In this document: positions 15,186 to 23,522 of the stretch, in pieces
How positions within the stretch are numbered: position 1 is the first letter of the stretch
How the letters are laid out: each line of letters starts with the position of its first letter
Assembly (NCBI RefSeq): GCF_000819805.1
Contig: NZ_CDCE01000025.1
Span: 45,972-109,971, forward strand
DNA from: Aeromonas diversa CDC 2478-85
GTDB taxonomy: Bacteria; Pseudomonadota; Gammaproteobacteria; Enterobacterales; Aeromonadaceae
Direction of reading: 5' to 3'
DNA length: 64,000 nt
Position numbers and translations under genes: made by a program
Notes under the pieces: model-generated
What the model was told of the DNA's origin: nothing
What the model saw: only the letters and a program-made list of their open reading frames with translations
The model's database searches: none

Positions 15186-15215
15186 AAAGCCCCCGCATTG
15201 CGGGGGCTTTTTTTT
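15186..15215 (+). terminator. Rho-independent terminator after accA
   Basis: A perfect stem AAAGCCCCCGC / GCGGGGGCTTT with a 3-base loop is followed by an unbroken run of T to 15215. It ends the envelope operon. The convergent MATE gene stops 16 bases further on, so the same hairpin may work weakly for the minus strand, where the run after it is only three T. Confidence 0.93.
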
Positions 15216-15230
15216 ATCGGTCGATTGGAC

Positions 15231-16592
15231 TCAGTGGGCGGGCAGGGGGCGCGGCGAGGGTTGCCTCAGGGCCAGCCACTCGCGCCACAGCAGGAAGAGG
15301 AGTGGTGTAGCCAGCACGGCCACTGTGGTTGGCTGTGCCAGCAGCACCCCCTTGAGACCAAACAGCAGCGGCAGGCCGACGATGAGGGGGATGAGCAGCA
15401 CCGTCTTGGTTACCGTCAGGGCCAGCGCCGGTCGGGGTCGGTCCATCGCCTGCAGCAGCACTATCCCCATCAGCTCCAGCCCCTCGAGGGGCATCGCCAT
15501 CAGGTTGATCGTGAGGCTGCTCACCGCCGCGGCGAGCACCGCCGGGTCGCCGTCGCCGAGGAAGGCGAGCGCCACCTGCTGCGGGAAGAGGTGGATGAGG
15601 CCCCACATCAGCAGGCCATAGCCGAGGGTGACGCGCAGGGCCATCTTCATCAGGAAGCGCACCTCGTGACGGCGCCCGGCGCCGACGGCCTGACCGACCA
15701 GAGGCTGAATACCGAAGGCGAGTCCCTGCAGGATCACCACGAAGATGGCCTCCATGTACCCCGCCACCGTATAACCGGCCACGTCATGCACGCCGCCGTA
15801 GGCGAGCAGCTGGGTATTGTGCAAAAAGAGCAGCACCCCCACGTTGAGCTCGGCTACCAGGGTCGGGGCGCCGGCCAGCAGCAGGGTGCCGGTGCCGCGT
15901 CGGCGCGGCCGCAGATCCCCAAGGTGCAGTCGCAGTCGGGCGTGGCGGCTGAAGAAGTAGCCAAATCCGAGCACAGTGACGATAGCCTCGGTGAGCAGTA
16001 TGGCCTGGGCCGCCCCCACCAGGCCCAGATCGAGCCAGACCACAAACAGGGTGTTAAAACCGATGTTGAGCAGGCCGCCGAGCATGGTCAGCGCCATGGC
16101 CAGTCGCGGCCTGTCGTCGTTACGCAGCAGATAGGGGATCGCCAGGTTGGTGCCGAGCAGCAGGGCGCCGCCACCGATCCAGGCCAGGTAGTCGCGGGCA
16201 TGCGACCAGGCCGGATGCTCCGGGGTGAGACCGAGCAGCCCCAACCAGTGATCGAGGAAGGGCACGATGGCCAGCGGGGCGAGCAGGCCAAGCAAGAGCA
16301 GCAGCCAGAGGCAGCTGACCAGGGCGTGGCGCGCCTCCTTGGTGCGGTGCGCCCCCAGATGGAGCGAGATGCGGGTGGCCGCTCCCATGGCGATCATGGC
16401 GGCCAGGCCGATGAGGACCATGATGATGGGATAGACCAGGTTGACGGCCGCGAGGCCCGCGGCACCGACGAAGTGGCCGACGAAGATGCCGTCCACCAGG
16501 TAGTAGGAGGCCGGCACTATCATGGCGAGGACAGAGGGGAGGGCGTAGTGCCAGAAGCGACGGCGCAGGGCACTGGGATTGAGGGTAGACAC
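15231..16592 (-). CDS. MATE-family multidrug/cation efflux transporter
   Basis: Inner-membrane antiporter that probably exports drugs or metabolites using Na+ or H+. The 453-residue protein contains about twelve membrane segments arranged as two homologous halves. The N-terminal half opens with WHYALPSVLAMIVPASYYLVDGIFVGHFVG and the second half has TLVAELNVGVLLFLHNTQLL and IQPLVGQAVGAG; these are typical of the MatE domain and closest in feel to the MepA/DinF-like branch. Substrate cannot be read from sequence. It follows a LysR regulator gene on the same strand with a 97-base gap that may hold its own promoter. Confidence 0.85.
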   Translation of the reverse strand: MSTLNPSALRRRFWHYALPSVLAMIVPASYYLVDGIFVGHFVGAAGLAAVNLVYPIIMVLIGLAAMIAMGAATRISLHLGAHRTKEARHALVSCLWLLLLLGLLAPLAIVPFLDHWLGLLGLTPEHPAWSHARDYLAWIGGGALLLGTNLAIPYLLRNDDRPRLAMALTMLGGLLNIGFNTLFVVWLDLGLVGAAQAILLTEAIVTVLGFGYFFSRHARLRLHLGDLRPRRRGTGTLLLAGAPTLVAELNVGVLLFLHNTQLLAYGGVHDVAGYTVAGYMEAIFVVILQGLAFGIQPLVGQAVGAGRRHEVRFLMKMALRVTLGYGLLMWGLIHLFPQQVALAFLGDGDPAVLAAAVSSLTINLMAMPLEGLELMGIVLLQAMDRPRPALALTVTKTVLLIPLIVGLPLLFGLKGVLLAQPTTVAVLATPLLFLLWREWLALRQPSPRPLPAH

Positions 16593-16689
16593 GAGGAGAC
16601 CTCTTGATCGAACGACAGGAGGTCACGAGTCTAATTGATTAGATTTTTATGATAATCCCGCTTTTTCTTGATGCATTAGTGAATTTGGC
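16593..16689 (-). promoter_or_regulatory. Probable promoter/operator region of the MATE gene
   Basis: This 97-base gap is much richer in A+T than its surroundings. It contains the inverted repeat CTAAT-TG-ATTAG at 16631-16642, and on the minus strand a TATCAT sequence that could be a -10 element. The position between a LysR-type gene and a transporter suggests a regulator binding site. No transcript start is known, so this is an inference from composition and symmetry. Confidence 0.4.
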
Positions 16690-17595
16690 TCACTTATTGT
16701 TGCGCGCTTTGAGCATATCGATGAGGCACCTGAGCCCCTTTCCCAGCTGATGTCGGCTGGGATAATAGAGACAGAAGCCCTCGAAGGTGGGGCTCCAGGG
16801 CTCCAGCACACTCACCAGGCGACCGGCCGCCAGATCGGTTTTAACCTCCTCCTCCGGGCAGTAGACCAGCCCAAGCCCGTCCAGTGCCGCCTTGAGATAG
16901 AGGGTCGGCGTGCTGGTGGTCAGCGGGCCATCCACTTCCAGCTCCAGCAGGGTTCCGCCATCGACGAAGGCCCAGCGGTAGTGATGGGTTGCACTCAGGC
17001 GATAGCCAATGCAGGTGTGTTCGGCCAGCTCCCGCGGGTGCTGCGGGACGCCGCGGCGCGCCAGATAGTCGGGAGAGCCCACCACCAGATAGCGCTGCGG
17101 CCGGCTGTCGAGTGAGACCGCGACCAGCTCCTGCGGCATCATATCGCCGTAGAAGAGGGCGGCATCGAAGCCATCTTCGATGAGGCGGGGCATCAGCTCT
17201 TGCTCAACCACCTCGACTCGCATACGGGGGTAGCGGAGCAGGTACTCGGCGAGCACGGGCGCGAGCAGCTCCTCGATGGCGGCGCGTGGGGCGCTGATCT
17301 TGAGACGCCCGACCGGCTCGCCAGTGTCCTCAAGCAGCTCCTCGAGGGCAGAGGAGAGGGTGTCCAGGGTGGGCAGCAGCCGGCCGAGCAGCTGGGCTCC
17401 CGTCTCGGTCGGGACCACGGCCCGGGTGCTGCGCTGTAGCAGCCGCACGCCGAGGCGCTGCTCCAGTCCCTTGAGGCTGTGGCTGATGGCGGAGGGGGAG
17501 ACCCCCAGCTCGGTGGCGGCGCGGCTGAAGCTGCGATGGCGGGCGACGGCGGCGAACACCGCCAGCTCGGCCAGATCCTGGCGTGTGATGGTCAT
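16690..17595 (-). CDS. LysR-family transcriptional regulator
   Basis: DNA-binding regulator of 301 residues. The N-terminal winged helix-turn-helix is clear (FAAVARHRSFSRAATELGVSPSAISHSLKGLEQRLGVRLLQRSTRAV), followed by the linker helix. A periplasmic-binding-like effector domain starts about residue 92 (GRLKISAPRAAIEELLAPVLAEYL). Sequence style is that of the AaeR/DmlR-like group with YYPSRHQ near the end. The effector is unknown. Its only close neighbour on the same strand is the MATE transporter, the likeliest target. The ATG at 17595 is the natural start for the conserved N-terminus. Confidence 0.9.
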   Translation of the reverse strand: MTITRQDLAELAVFAAVARHRSFSRAATELGVSPSAISHSLKGLEQRLGVRLLQRSTRAVVPTETGAQLLGRLLPTLDTLSSALEELLEDTGEPVGRLKISAPRAAIEELLAPVLAEYLLRYPRMRVEVVEQELMPRLIEDGFDAALFYGDMMPQELVAVSLDSRPQRYLVVGSPDYLARRGVPQHPRELAEHTCIGYRLSATHHYRWAFVDGGTLLELEVDGPLTTSTPTLYLKAALDGLGLVYCPEEEVKTDLAAGRLVSVLEPWSPTFEGFCLYYPSRHQLGKGLRCLIDMLKARNNK

Positions 17596-18330
17596 GAATA
17601 TCCTGATGAATGCGTGACATCTGCGGGGGACACGGAGCGCCGCCGGCCCCCCGTCGTGGCGAGCGACGCCGCCTTGCGATCACAGCAGGGGCCGCCGCAT
17701 GGGAAGGAGAGTATCTCTCTGTGTCTCTGGGGAATAAAGCCCGATATGTTCAGCGCAGGGGAGGGGAGGGGCCCTCGTCTCTGGCCGGCACACAGGGTCA
17801 GCCGTGTGGTCTCGCGACCCCTCCCACTGGGCATAGCCCTCGGGTCACCGGCATCCTCACCGCCAGCAGGAGTCAGCCACTCACAGCGCTGAGGGAACAG
17901 CTCATGAGACACCCGCTGCCGCGTTCTCGGCCGTTTGGCCGCGCCCCTTGATACAACCCCTCAACAATTCAGGGCGGATTCGCCAGACACCCCCCTCTCT
18001 TATCGGGGTGAATAACAATTTCGCAACCTCCCTTCGCGAGGGGGAATGGTGATTATCAAAAAATGTTTATGTTTTGTAGCTGCGTGGAAATTTTGATGTG
18101 ATCCATGCCCGGCAAAAGCCGACCTTAATCAAACTTTGGTTGAAAACATCAAAAAAACACTGTGAAAGGCAAGGCCATTCCCCTAGAGTCACCCCTACGA
18201 GGTAGTGGTGATTAAGAAAGTGTTAACTCACCCCAACACCCACATGGCGCAGGCTCGCCGCACAGGAGCCTCAGCTCCCCCGACGGGGAGCCCATGATGA
18301 CCGAACAATAAACTGCAACAGGAATGACAG
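17596..18330 (+). other. Gene-free region upstream of sdaC
   Basis: I find no convincing gene in these 735 bases. Short open frames here have no start site or recognisable protein. Bases from about 17990 become A+T rich, with runs such as CAAAAAATG and CATCAAAAAAACAC, and this is the likely sdaC promoter zone. A TGTGATC half site near 18096 resembles one arm of a CRP site but the other arm is poor. The clearest element is the near-palindrome at 18189-18211, listed separately. Confidence 0.6.
18189..18211. promoter_or_regulatory. Imperfect palindrome upstream of sdaC, candidate operator
   Basis: The left arm TCACCCCTAC and right arm GTAGTGGTGA are reverse complements at nine of ten positions, separated by GAG. 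It lies 120 bases before the sdaC ATG in an otherwise gene-free stretch. It could bind a dimeric regulator, or form a leader-RNA hairpin if transcription starts upstream. No T tract follows, so it is not a terminator. Confidence 0.4.
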
Positions 18331-19629
18331 ATGTCCGAGATGAATATTGCCGCCGAAGGCGTCGTAACCCAGCAGGCCGCCAAGGCCGGCTGCTGGCAGA
18401 AGGTGGATCTGGTCTGGATGCTGGGTCTGTATGGCACCGCCATCGGAGCCGGCGTGCTGTTTCTGCCGATCAACGCCGGTGTGGGTGGTCTGTGGCCCCT
18501 GGTCGCCATGCTGGTGCTGGCCCTGCCGCTCACCTTCTTCGCTCACCGTGGTCTGACCCGTTTCGTCCTCTCCGGCTCCACCCGTGACGGCGACATCACC
18601 GAGGTGGTGGAAGAGCACTTCGGCAAGTCCGCCGGCAAGCTCATCACCCTGCTCTACTTCTTCGCCATCTACCCGATCCTGCTGATGTACTCGGTGGCCA
18701 TCACCAACACGGTCGAGAGCCTGATGGTGCACCAGCTGGGCATGACGGCTCCCCCGCGCGCCATCCTCTCCCTGGCCCTGATCCTCGGTCTGATGGCGAT
18801 CGTTCGCCTGGGTGGCCAGGTGATCGTCAAGGCGATGAGCGTGCTGGTCTTCCCGTTTGTGCTGACCCTGATGGGCCTGGCCTGCTACCTGATCCCGCAC
18901 TGGAACGGTGCCATCATCACCGAAGCGCCGGCCCTGTCTGACGCCTTCAGCGGTGACTTCGTCAAGACCCTGTGGCTGGCCATCCCGGTCATGGTGTTCT
19001 CCTTCAACCACTCCCCGATCATCTCCTCCTTCGCGGTGGACAATAAGGGTCGTTACGGTGAAGGTGCCGAGCCCAAGTGCAGCAAGATCCTGCTGGGTGC
19101 CCACGTCATGATGGTGCTGACCGTGATGTTCTTCGTCTTCAGCTGCGTGCTGAGCCTCTCCCCGGCTGATCTGATGGCCGCCAAGGAGCAGAACATCTCC
19201 ATCCTCTCCTACCTGGCCAACCACTTCGACAACCCGGTGATCGCCACCGTGGCCCCGCTGATCGCCCTGGTCGCCATCAGCAAGTCCTTCCTCGGTCACT
19301 ACCTGGGCGCGCAAGAGGGCATGAACGGCCTGATGGCCAAGACCCTGCGCGAGAAGGGCAAGAGTGTGGACGTCAAGCAACTGAACAAGGTGACCGCGGT
19401 CTTCATGATCCTGACCACCTGGGCCGTTGCCACCATCAACCCGAGCATCCTCGGCATGATCGAAGACCTGGGTGGCCCCATCATCGCCATGCTGCTGTTC
19501 CTGATGCCCATGTACGCCGTTGCCAAGATCCCGGCCATGCGCAAGTACGCCGGCAACCCGAGCAACCTCTTCGTGACCGCCATTGGCCTGATCGCCATGT
19601 CCGGCATCCTCTACAAGCTGATCTTCTGA
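18331..19629 (+). CDS. sdaC: Serine/H+ symporter SdaC (HAAAP family)
   Basis: Inner-membrane transporter that imports L-serine with protons. The 432-residue protein has eleven membrane segments. It opens with [30 protein letters not shown] and includes [39 protein letters not shown] and [15 protein letters not shown], nearly identical to E. coli SdaC as I recall it. In many genomes sdaC pairs with a serine deaminase gene, but none is adjacent here; the gene stands alone between its regulatory region and a terminator. Confidence 0.93.
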   Translation: MSEMNIAAEGVVTQQAAKAGCWQKVDLVWMLGLYGTAIGAGVLFLPINAGVGGLWPLVAMLVLALPLTFFAHRGLTRFVLSGSTRDGDITEVVEEHFGKSAGKLITLLYFFAIYPILLMYSVAITNTVESLMVHQLGMTAPPRAILSLALILGLMAIVRLGGQVIVKAMSVLVFPFVLTLMGLACYLIPHWNGAIITEAPALSDAFSGDFVKTLWLAIPVMVFSFNHSPIISSFAVDNKGRYGEGAEPKCSKILLGAHVMMVLTVMFFVFSCVLSLSPADLMAAKEQNISILSYLANHFDNPVIATVAPLIALVAISKSFLGHYLGAQEGMNGLMAKTLREKGKSVDVKQLNKVTAVFMILTTWAVATINPSILGMIEDLGGPIIAMLLFLMPMYAVAKIPAMRKYAGNPSNLFVTAIGLIAMSGILYKLIF

Positions 19630-19645
19630 TCCGGCCTGTCTTAAG

Positions 19646-19676
19646 AAGCCGCCCCCCGGGGCGGCTTTTTGTTTTT
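19646..19676 (+). terminator. Rho-independent terminator after sdaC
   Basis: Stem AAGCCGCCCC / GGGGCGGCTT with a very short loop is followed by TTTTTGTTTTT. It lies 17 bases after the sdaC stop and isolates it from the CRISPR-associated region. Confidence 0.92.
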
Positions 19677-19709
19677 CTGCCTGGCGTGGTGTGAGCCGAG
19701 CACCGAATC

Positions 19710-19732
19710 GTGAGACTCAATAGAGTTTTCAC
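19710..19732. promoter_or_regulatory. Interrupted palindrome upstream of the WYL regulator gene
   Basis: GTGA...ACTC and GAGT...TCAC are nested inverted pairs around a 4-base centre, with one base between the left pair and two between the right. It lies about 50 bases ahead of the preferred start of the WYL regulator, where an autoregulatory operator might be. The symmetry is imperfect and could be chance. Confidence 0.3.
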
Positions 19733-19782
19733 ATTCCCCCCATGTTAGGGTGAGTTCCATTGTTTTCTTTCTTATCAAGAAG

Positions 19783-20769
19783 ATGGAACAGCTAGACCGC
19801 GCCTTGAGACTGCACCAGCTGCTGCTGGATCACCGCCACCCCGTCCCCCAATCCCTGATCCTCGAGCGACTCGAGTGCTCGACCAGCACCTTCAAGCGAC
19901 TGCTGGAGCTGCTGCGGGATCGCTATCAGGCTCCCATCATCTGGGACCGCGTCGCCCGGGGCTATCGCTACGACACCTTGGACGGCCGCTTCACCCTACC
20001 CGGGGTCTGGCTCACCGAATCCGAGGCCTTCGCCCTCCTGATGGCCAACCGGCTGCTGCAAGAGGTGCAACCGGGTCTGCAACAACAGGGGCTGGCCCAG
20101 CTGCAGGCCCGCATCGGCGAGCTGCTTGGCCCCCAGTGGCAGAGCGAGGCCGACCGGCTGCGCGTCGAAAGCGTTGGCCGCCAATACGTGGCCCCCGAGC
20201 TCTTCCTGCCCCTGGTGCAGGCTCTGTTTGCCCGGCGCCGGCTCCATTTTGTCTATCACGCCACCTCGCACCGGGCCGAGGCGCGTCAGGTCTCGCCCCA
20301 GCGCCTGTGTTGGTATCGGGACAACTGGTACCTGATCGCCTGGTGTCACGGGCGAGCCGCATTGCGCCTGTTCGCCTTGAGCCGCATCGAAGGCCCCGTT
20401 GTGCTCGATGAAACCGCCTGCGAGCGAGGCAGTGGCGAGCTCGACGCCCTGTTTGCCAGCGGCTACGGCATCTTCGCCGGCAGCACATTGCAGTGGGCCG
20501 AGCTGCGCTTTGACCCCTCCGCCGCCCCCTGGGTCAAGGATGTGCAGTGGCACCGGGATCAGACTCAACGCCTCGAGCCCAGTGGCCATATTCGCCTGCG
20601 CTTTCCCTATGCCGACCAGCGCGAGCTGGTGCGCGACCTGCTGCGCTTTAGCGGCGAGGTCGAGGTGCTCTCTCCCCCCGAGCTACGCCACAGCGTGATC
20701 GCCGCCATGACGGCGGGGCTAAAAAAACACGCATCCACCACGTCACTGGGTCAGCTGGTGAGCGAGTGA
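19783..20769 (+). CDS. WYL-domain transcriptional regulator next to cas genes
   Basis: A 328-residue protein with an N-terminal helix-turn-helix (MEQLDRALRLHQLLLDHRHPVPQSLILERLECSTSTFKRLLELLRDRY), a central linker, and a WYL domain. The WYL domain contains RQVSPQRLCWYRDNWYLIAWCHGRAALRLFALSRI. WYL proteins bind ligands, often nucleic acids or nucleotides, and several control CRISPR-Cas or other defence genes. Here it sits 39 bases before cas3 on the same strand, so it is probably co-transcribed with or controls the cas operon. I prefer ATG 19783; an in-frame GTG at 19750 would add eleven mostly hydrophobic residues. Confidence 0.85.
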   Translation: MEQLDRALRLHQLLLDHRHPVPQSLILERLECSTSTFKRLLELLRDRYQAPIIWDRVARGYRYDTLDGRFTLPGVWLTESEAFALLMANRLLQEVQPGLQQQGLAQLQARIGELLGPQWQSEADRLRVESVGRQYVAPELFLPLVQALFARRRLHFVYHATSHRAEARQVSPQRLCWYRDNWYLIAWCHGRAALRLFALSRIEGPVVLDETACERGSGELDALFASGYGIFAGSTLQWAELRFDPSAAPWVKDVQWHRDQTQRLEPSGHIRLRFPYADQRELVRDLLRFSGEVEVLSPPELRHSVIAAMTAGLKKHASTTSLGQLVSE

Positions 20770-20808
20770 GGGGGGGATTATGGGTAGCAAGAAGAGAGAG
20801 GAGTCGAT

Positions 20809-23508
20809 ATGGAAAAGCTGAAAGACCCCATCCTGTTTTCACGCCTCCATCCGCAGGCCACCATCCTCTGGGCTAAAAGCGGTGAAGATCAGGGTCACCC
20901 CTTACTGGCCCATATGCTGGATGTGGCTGCGGTGGCCGAGGCGATCCTCGAGCTCGAACCCGCCACTACCCATCAACACCTGGCCGCTCAATTTGGCCTG
21001 GCGGCTGAGACGGCCCCCCGCTGGTTGGCGACCCTTGCCGGGCTGCACGATGTGGGTAAGGCGATCCCGGGGTTTCAGGCCAAATGGGAGCAGGGGCAGG
21101 CACTTGCCAAAGCGCAAGGACTGACCTTTGCCAGTACATCGCTGCGCAGTGATCGCCACGACTGGGCCTCGACCGCCATTTTGAAAAAATGGCTATCGGC
21201 ACACACTGGTGCCGATGTCATCTGGTGCACTCAGGTGGCTGAAGCAGTTGGGGCTCATCACGGTTACCCGCTGACCACAAAGGAAGTTGGGGATGGTTTG
21301 CCGCTGCGTGAAGATAAAGCATGGCAGCAAGCCCGGCAGGCATTGCTCGATGCCTACTGGAAGGTGCTGACCCCATCAGGAGTGGCTACCACTGATGAGT
21401 TGACGCTGCCGGCCATCAACTGGCTGGCAGGGCTAACGTCTATCGCCGACTGGATCGGCTCCAACCTTGAGTGGTTCTCCCTCGGTATTCGTCACGACGA
21501 TCTCAGACAACATTACCTCCATGCCAAGGCGCTGGCTCATCAGGCGCTGGCGACCATCGGCTGGCGTTCCTTTGTGCCCATGCTATCCGAGCCAGTGTCA
21601 CTCGACAGGCAACTGGGCCAAATGTTGGCTGCCGATCAACCGGTCACGCCGAGAGCCTTGCAGCAACAGGGCGTTGCCCTGTTACAACAGAGCCAGGGGC
21701 CGGCTTTGCTGCTGGTGGAGGCACCCATGGGGGAGGGCAAGACCGAGCTCGCCTTTATGGCACACCTGCACTTGCAGCGTGCCAATGGCCATCGCGGCTT
21801 CTATCTGGCCTTGCCAACCCAGGCTACCGGCAATGCCCTGTTTGCCCGTGCTCGCCAGTTTATGGACGCTTTTGCTCACGGACCGGCGCCCGATCTGCAA
21901 CTGATCCACGGTGGTGCCGCCCGTCAGGAGATGATGGCCGCGCTCAAGGATGTGTGGGGTGAGGATGGCAAGCAGAGTGAGGGGATCGAGGCCGCCCGCT
22001 GGTTCTCCCGTCGCAAGCGACCGCTGATCGCTCCCTATGGAGTGGGCACTATCGATCAGGCGCTCTTCTCTGTGCTGAACGTCAAACATCACTTCGTACG
22101 GCTCTGGGGGCTGGCCAATCGGGTAGTGGTACTCGATGAGGTACATGCCTACGACACCTATACCGAAGGGCTGATTGAGGCGCTGCTGCGCTGGCTAAAA
22201 GGTCTGGGCTGCTCAGTCATCCTGATGAGTGCCACCCTGCCAACAAAGCGTCGTGATGGTTTGCTCAAGGCATGGCGGGTTGACCCTGCCGTGCTGCCAG
22301 AGCTTGCCTATCCGCGGCTGGTGTTGGCCGATGACAGGGGCCTCGACTGGGATGACCAGATAGAAAGCCGAATGATGGAGCCCGTCCGGTTGGCCGGATG
22401 CGGTACGACACCCGAGGAGTTGCTCTGCGTAGCACTTGAGGCCCTGACCCACGGGGGCAGTGGCGCCATCATCGTCAATACGGTCGAGCGGGCGCAGCAG
22501 CTCTATAGCCTGCTCAAGGCCAAGGCACCGGAAGATCTCATCCTGCAGATTTTTCATGCCCGTTTCCCCGCCGATGAACGGGCACAGCGAGAAGCTGCCG
22601 TGCTCTCCACCTTTGGTAAAGAGGGGAAACGTCCGGCCCGGGCCCTGTTGGTGGCAACCCAAGTTGTCGAGCAATCGTTGGACATCGATTTTGACTTTTT
22701 AATCAGTGATCTCGCTCCGGTCGATCTGCTGCTGCAACGGGTGGGGCGGCTGCATCGCCATCAACGCCCAGCACGCCCCGGGCCCCATCGCCAGCCGGTG
22801 TTGACGGTGGCCGGACTCTTACCCGGTGAATTACCCGATTTGGCGACCACCCGTTGGCGCTTTGTCTACGATCCCTACCTGCTCGCCATGACCTGGGTGC
22901 GGCTCCTCGGCGAAACCAGCTTGCAACTGCCCCAGGATATCGATCGGCTGGTACAGGCCGTCTATGGCGACGGTGAGTTGCCCGATCCGGTGAGTGAGGC
23001 GCTACGCCAATATATCGAGGAATACAGCTACGCCACTTATCTGGCCGCAGAGCAACACCAGCGGCAGCTGGCCCGCAATATTGTTATCAGAGCCGATGCG
23101 GATCTTGGTACTTATTCGAACAAACCCAGAGGTTACGAAGAGGGGGAGGGCGAGGAGAAGGGCTTAATTAACTGCACCCGACTGGGCAAACCCAGCGTCA
23201 CCGTGATCCCGCTCTTTGTCTCTGACAAGGGGGTGGCCCTGACCCCAGACGCTGAGCCCTTTGCGCTCGATGTACCGCTTTCAACTGAACTGGCCTGCCA
23301 GCTCTGTGCCCGCCAGCTCAGCCTCTCCAATCAAGTCCTGGTTAAGGCCATCAAGCAGCAACCCGACGTGCAGGCTTTTGCCCAGAGCCCGCTGCTTCGC
23401 CACAGCTACCCGCTGTTGCTCGATAGCGACGGCAGGGCGCAACTGGATGGCAGGCTGGTGGTTTGGCTCGATGGGGAGTTGGGGCTTATCTACCGGAACA
23501 GGGAATAA
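20809..23508 (+). CDS. cas3: Cas3 nuclease-helicase, type I-E
   Basis: Recruited by Cascade to unwind and degrade the target DNA. The 899-residue protein begins with an HD nuclease domain (HPLLAHMLDV, then LHDVGK near residue 83, and HDWAS and GAHHGYP). A superfamily 2 helicase follows: Walker A in EAPMGEGKTELAF (about residue 305), DEVHAYD (about residue 443), MSATLP, and motif VI in QRVGRLHRH. The C-terminal domain follows to the end. Start ATG 20809 is preceded by GAGAGGAG. All catalytic motifs look intact. It leads the cas operon with cse1 beginning 14 bases later. Confidence 0.96.
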   Translation: MEKLKDPILFSRLHPQATILWAKSGEDQGHPLLAHMLDVAAVAEAILELEPATTHQHLAAQFGLAAETAPRWLATLAGLHDVGKAIPGFQAKWEQGQALAKAQGLTFASTSLRSDRHDWASTAILKKWLSAHTGADVIWCTQVAEAVGAHHGYPLTTKEVGDGLPLREDKAWQQARQALLDAYWKVLTPSGVATTDELTLPAINWLAGLTSIADWIGSNLEWFSLGIRHDDLRQHYLHAKALAHQALATIGWRSFVPMLSEPVSLDRQLGQMLAADQPVTPRALQQQGVALLQQSQGPALLLVEAPMGEGKTELAFMAHLHLQRANGHRGFYLALPTQATGNALFARARQFMDAFAHGPAPDLQLIHGGAARQEMMAALKDVWGEDGKQSEGIEAARWFSRRKRPLIAPYGVGTIDQALFSVLNVKHHFVRLWGLANRVVVLDEVHAYDTYTEGLIEALLRWLKGLGCSVILMSATLPTKRRDGLLKAWRVDPAVLPELAYPRLVLADDRGLDWDDQIESRMMEPVRLAGCGTTPEELLCVALEALTHGGSGAIIVNTVERAQQLYSLLKAKAPEDLILQIFHARFPADERAQREAAVLSTFGKEGKRPARALLVATQVVEQSLDIDFDFLISDLAPVDLLLQRVGRLHRHQRPARPGPHRQPVLTVAGLLPGELPDLATTRWRFVYDPYLLAMTWVRLLGETSLQLPQDIDRLVQAVYGDGELPDPVSEALRQYIEEYSYATYLAAEQHQRQLARNIVIRADADLGTYSNKPRGYEEGEGEEKGLINCTRLGKPSVTVIPLFVSDKGVALTPDAEPFALDVPLSTELACQLCARQLSLSNQVLVKAIKQQPDVQAFAQSPLLRHSYPLLLDSDGRAQLDGRLVVWLDGELGLIYRNRE

Positions 23509-23522
23509 CCAAAGGAGTGACA

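Noticed and set aside
14910..16607. Long plus-strand open frame over the accA end and the MATE gene
   Set aside because: It runs antisense to a transporter with clear membrane segments and translates to Gln/His/Glu-rich sequence with no fold.
17592..17951. Short open frames upstream of the LysR gene on both strands
   Set aside because: They lack ribosome sites and recognisable sequence, and they overlap each other in opposite directions.
18094..18115. CRP-like site upstream of sdaC
   Set aside because: Only the TGTGATC half matches; the second half is too poor to call a site.
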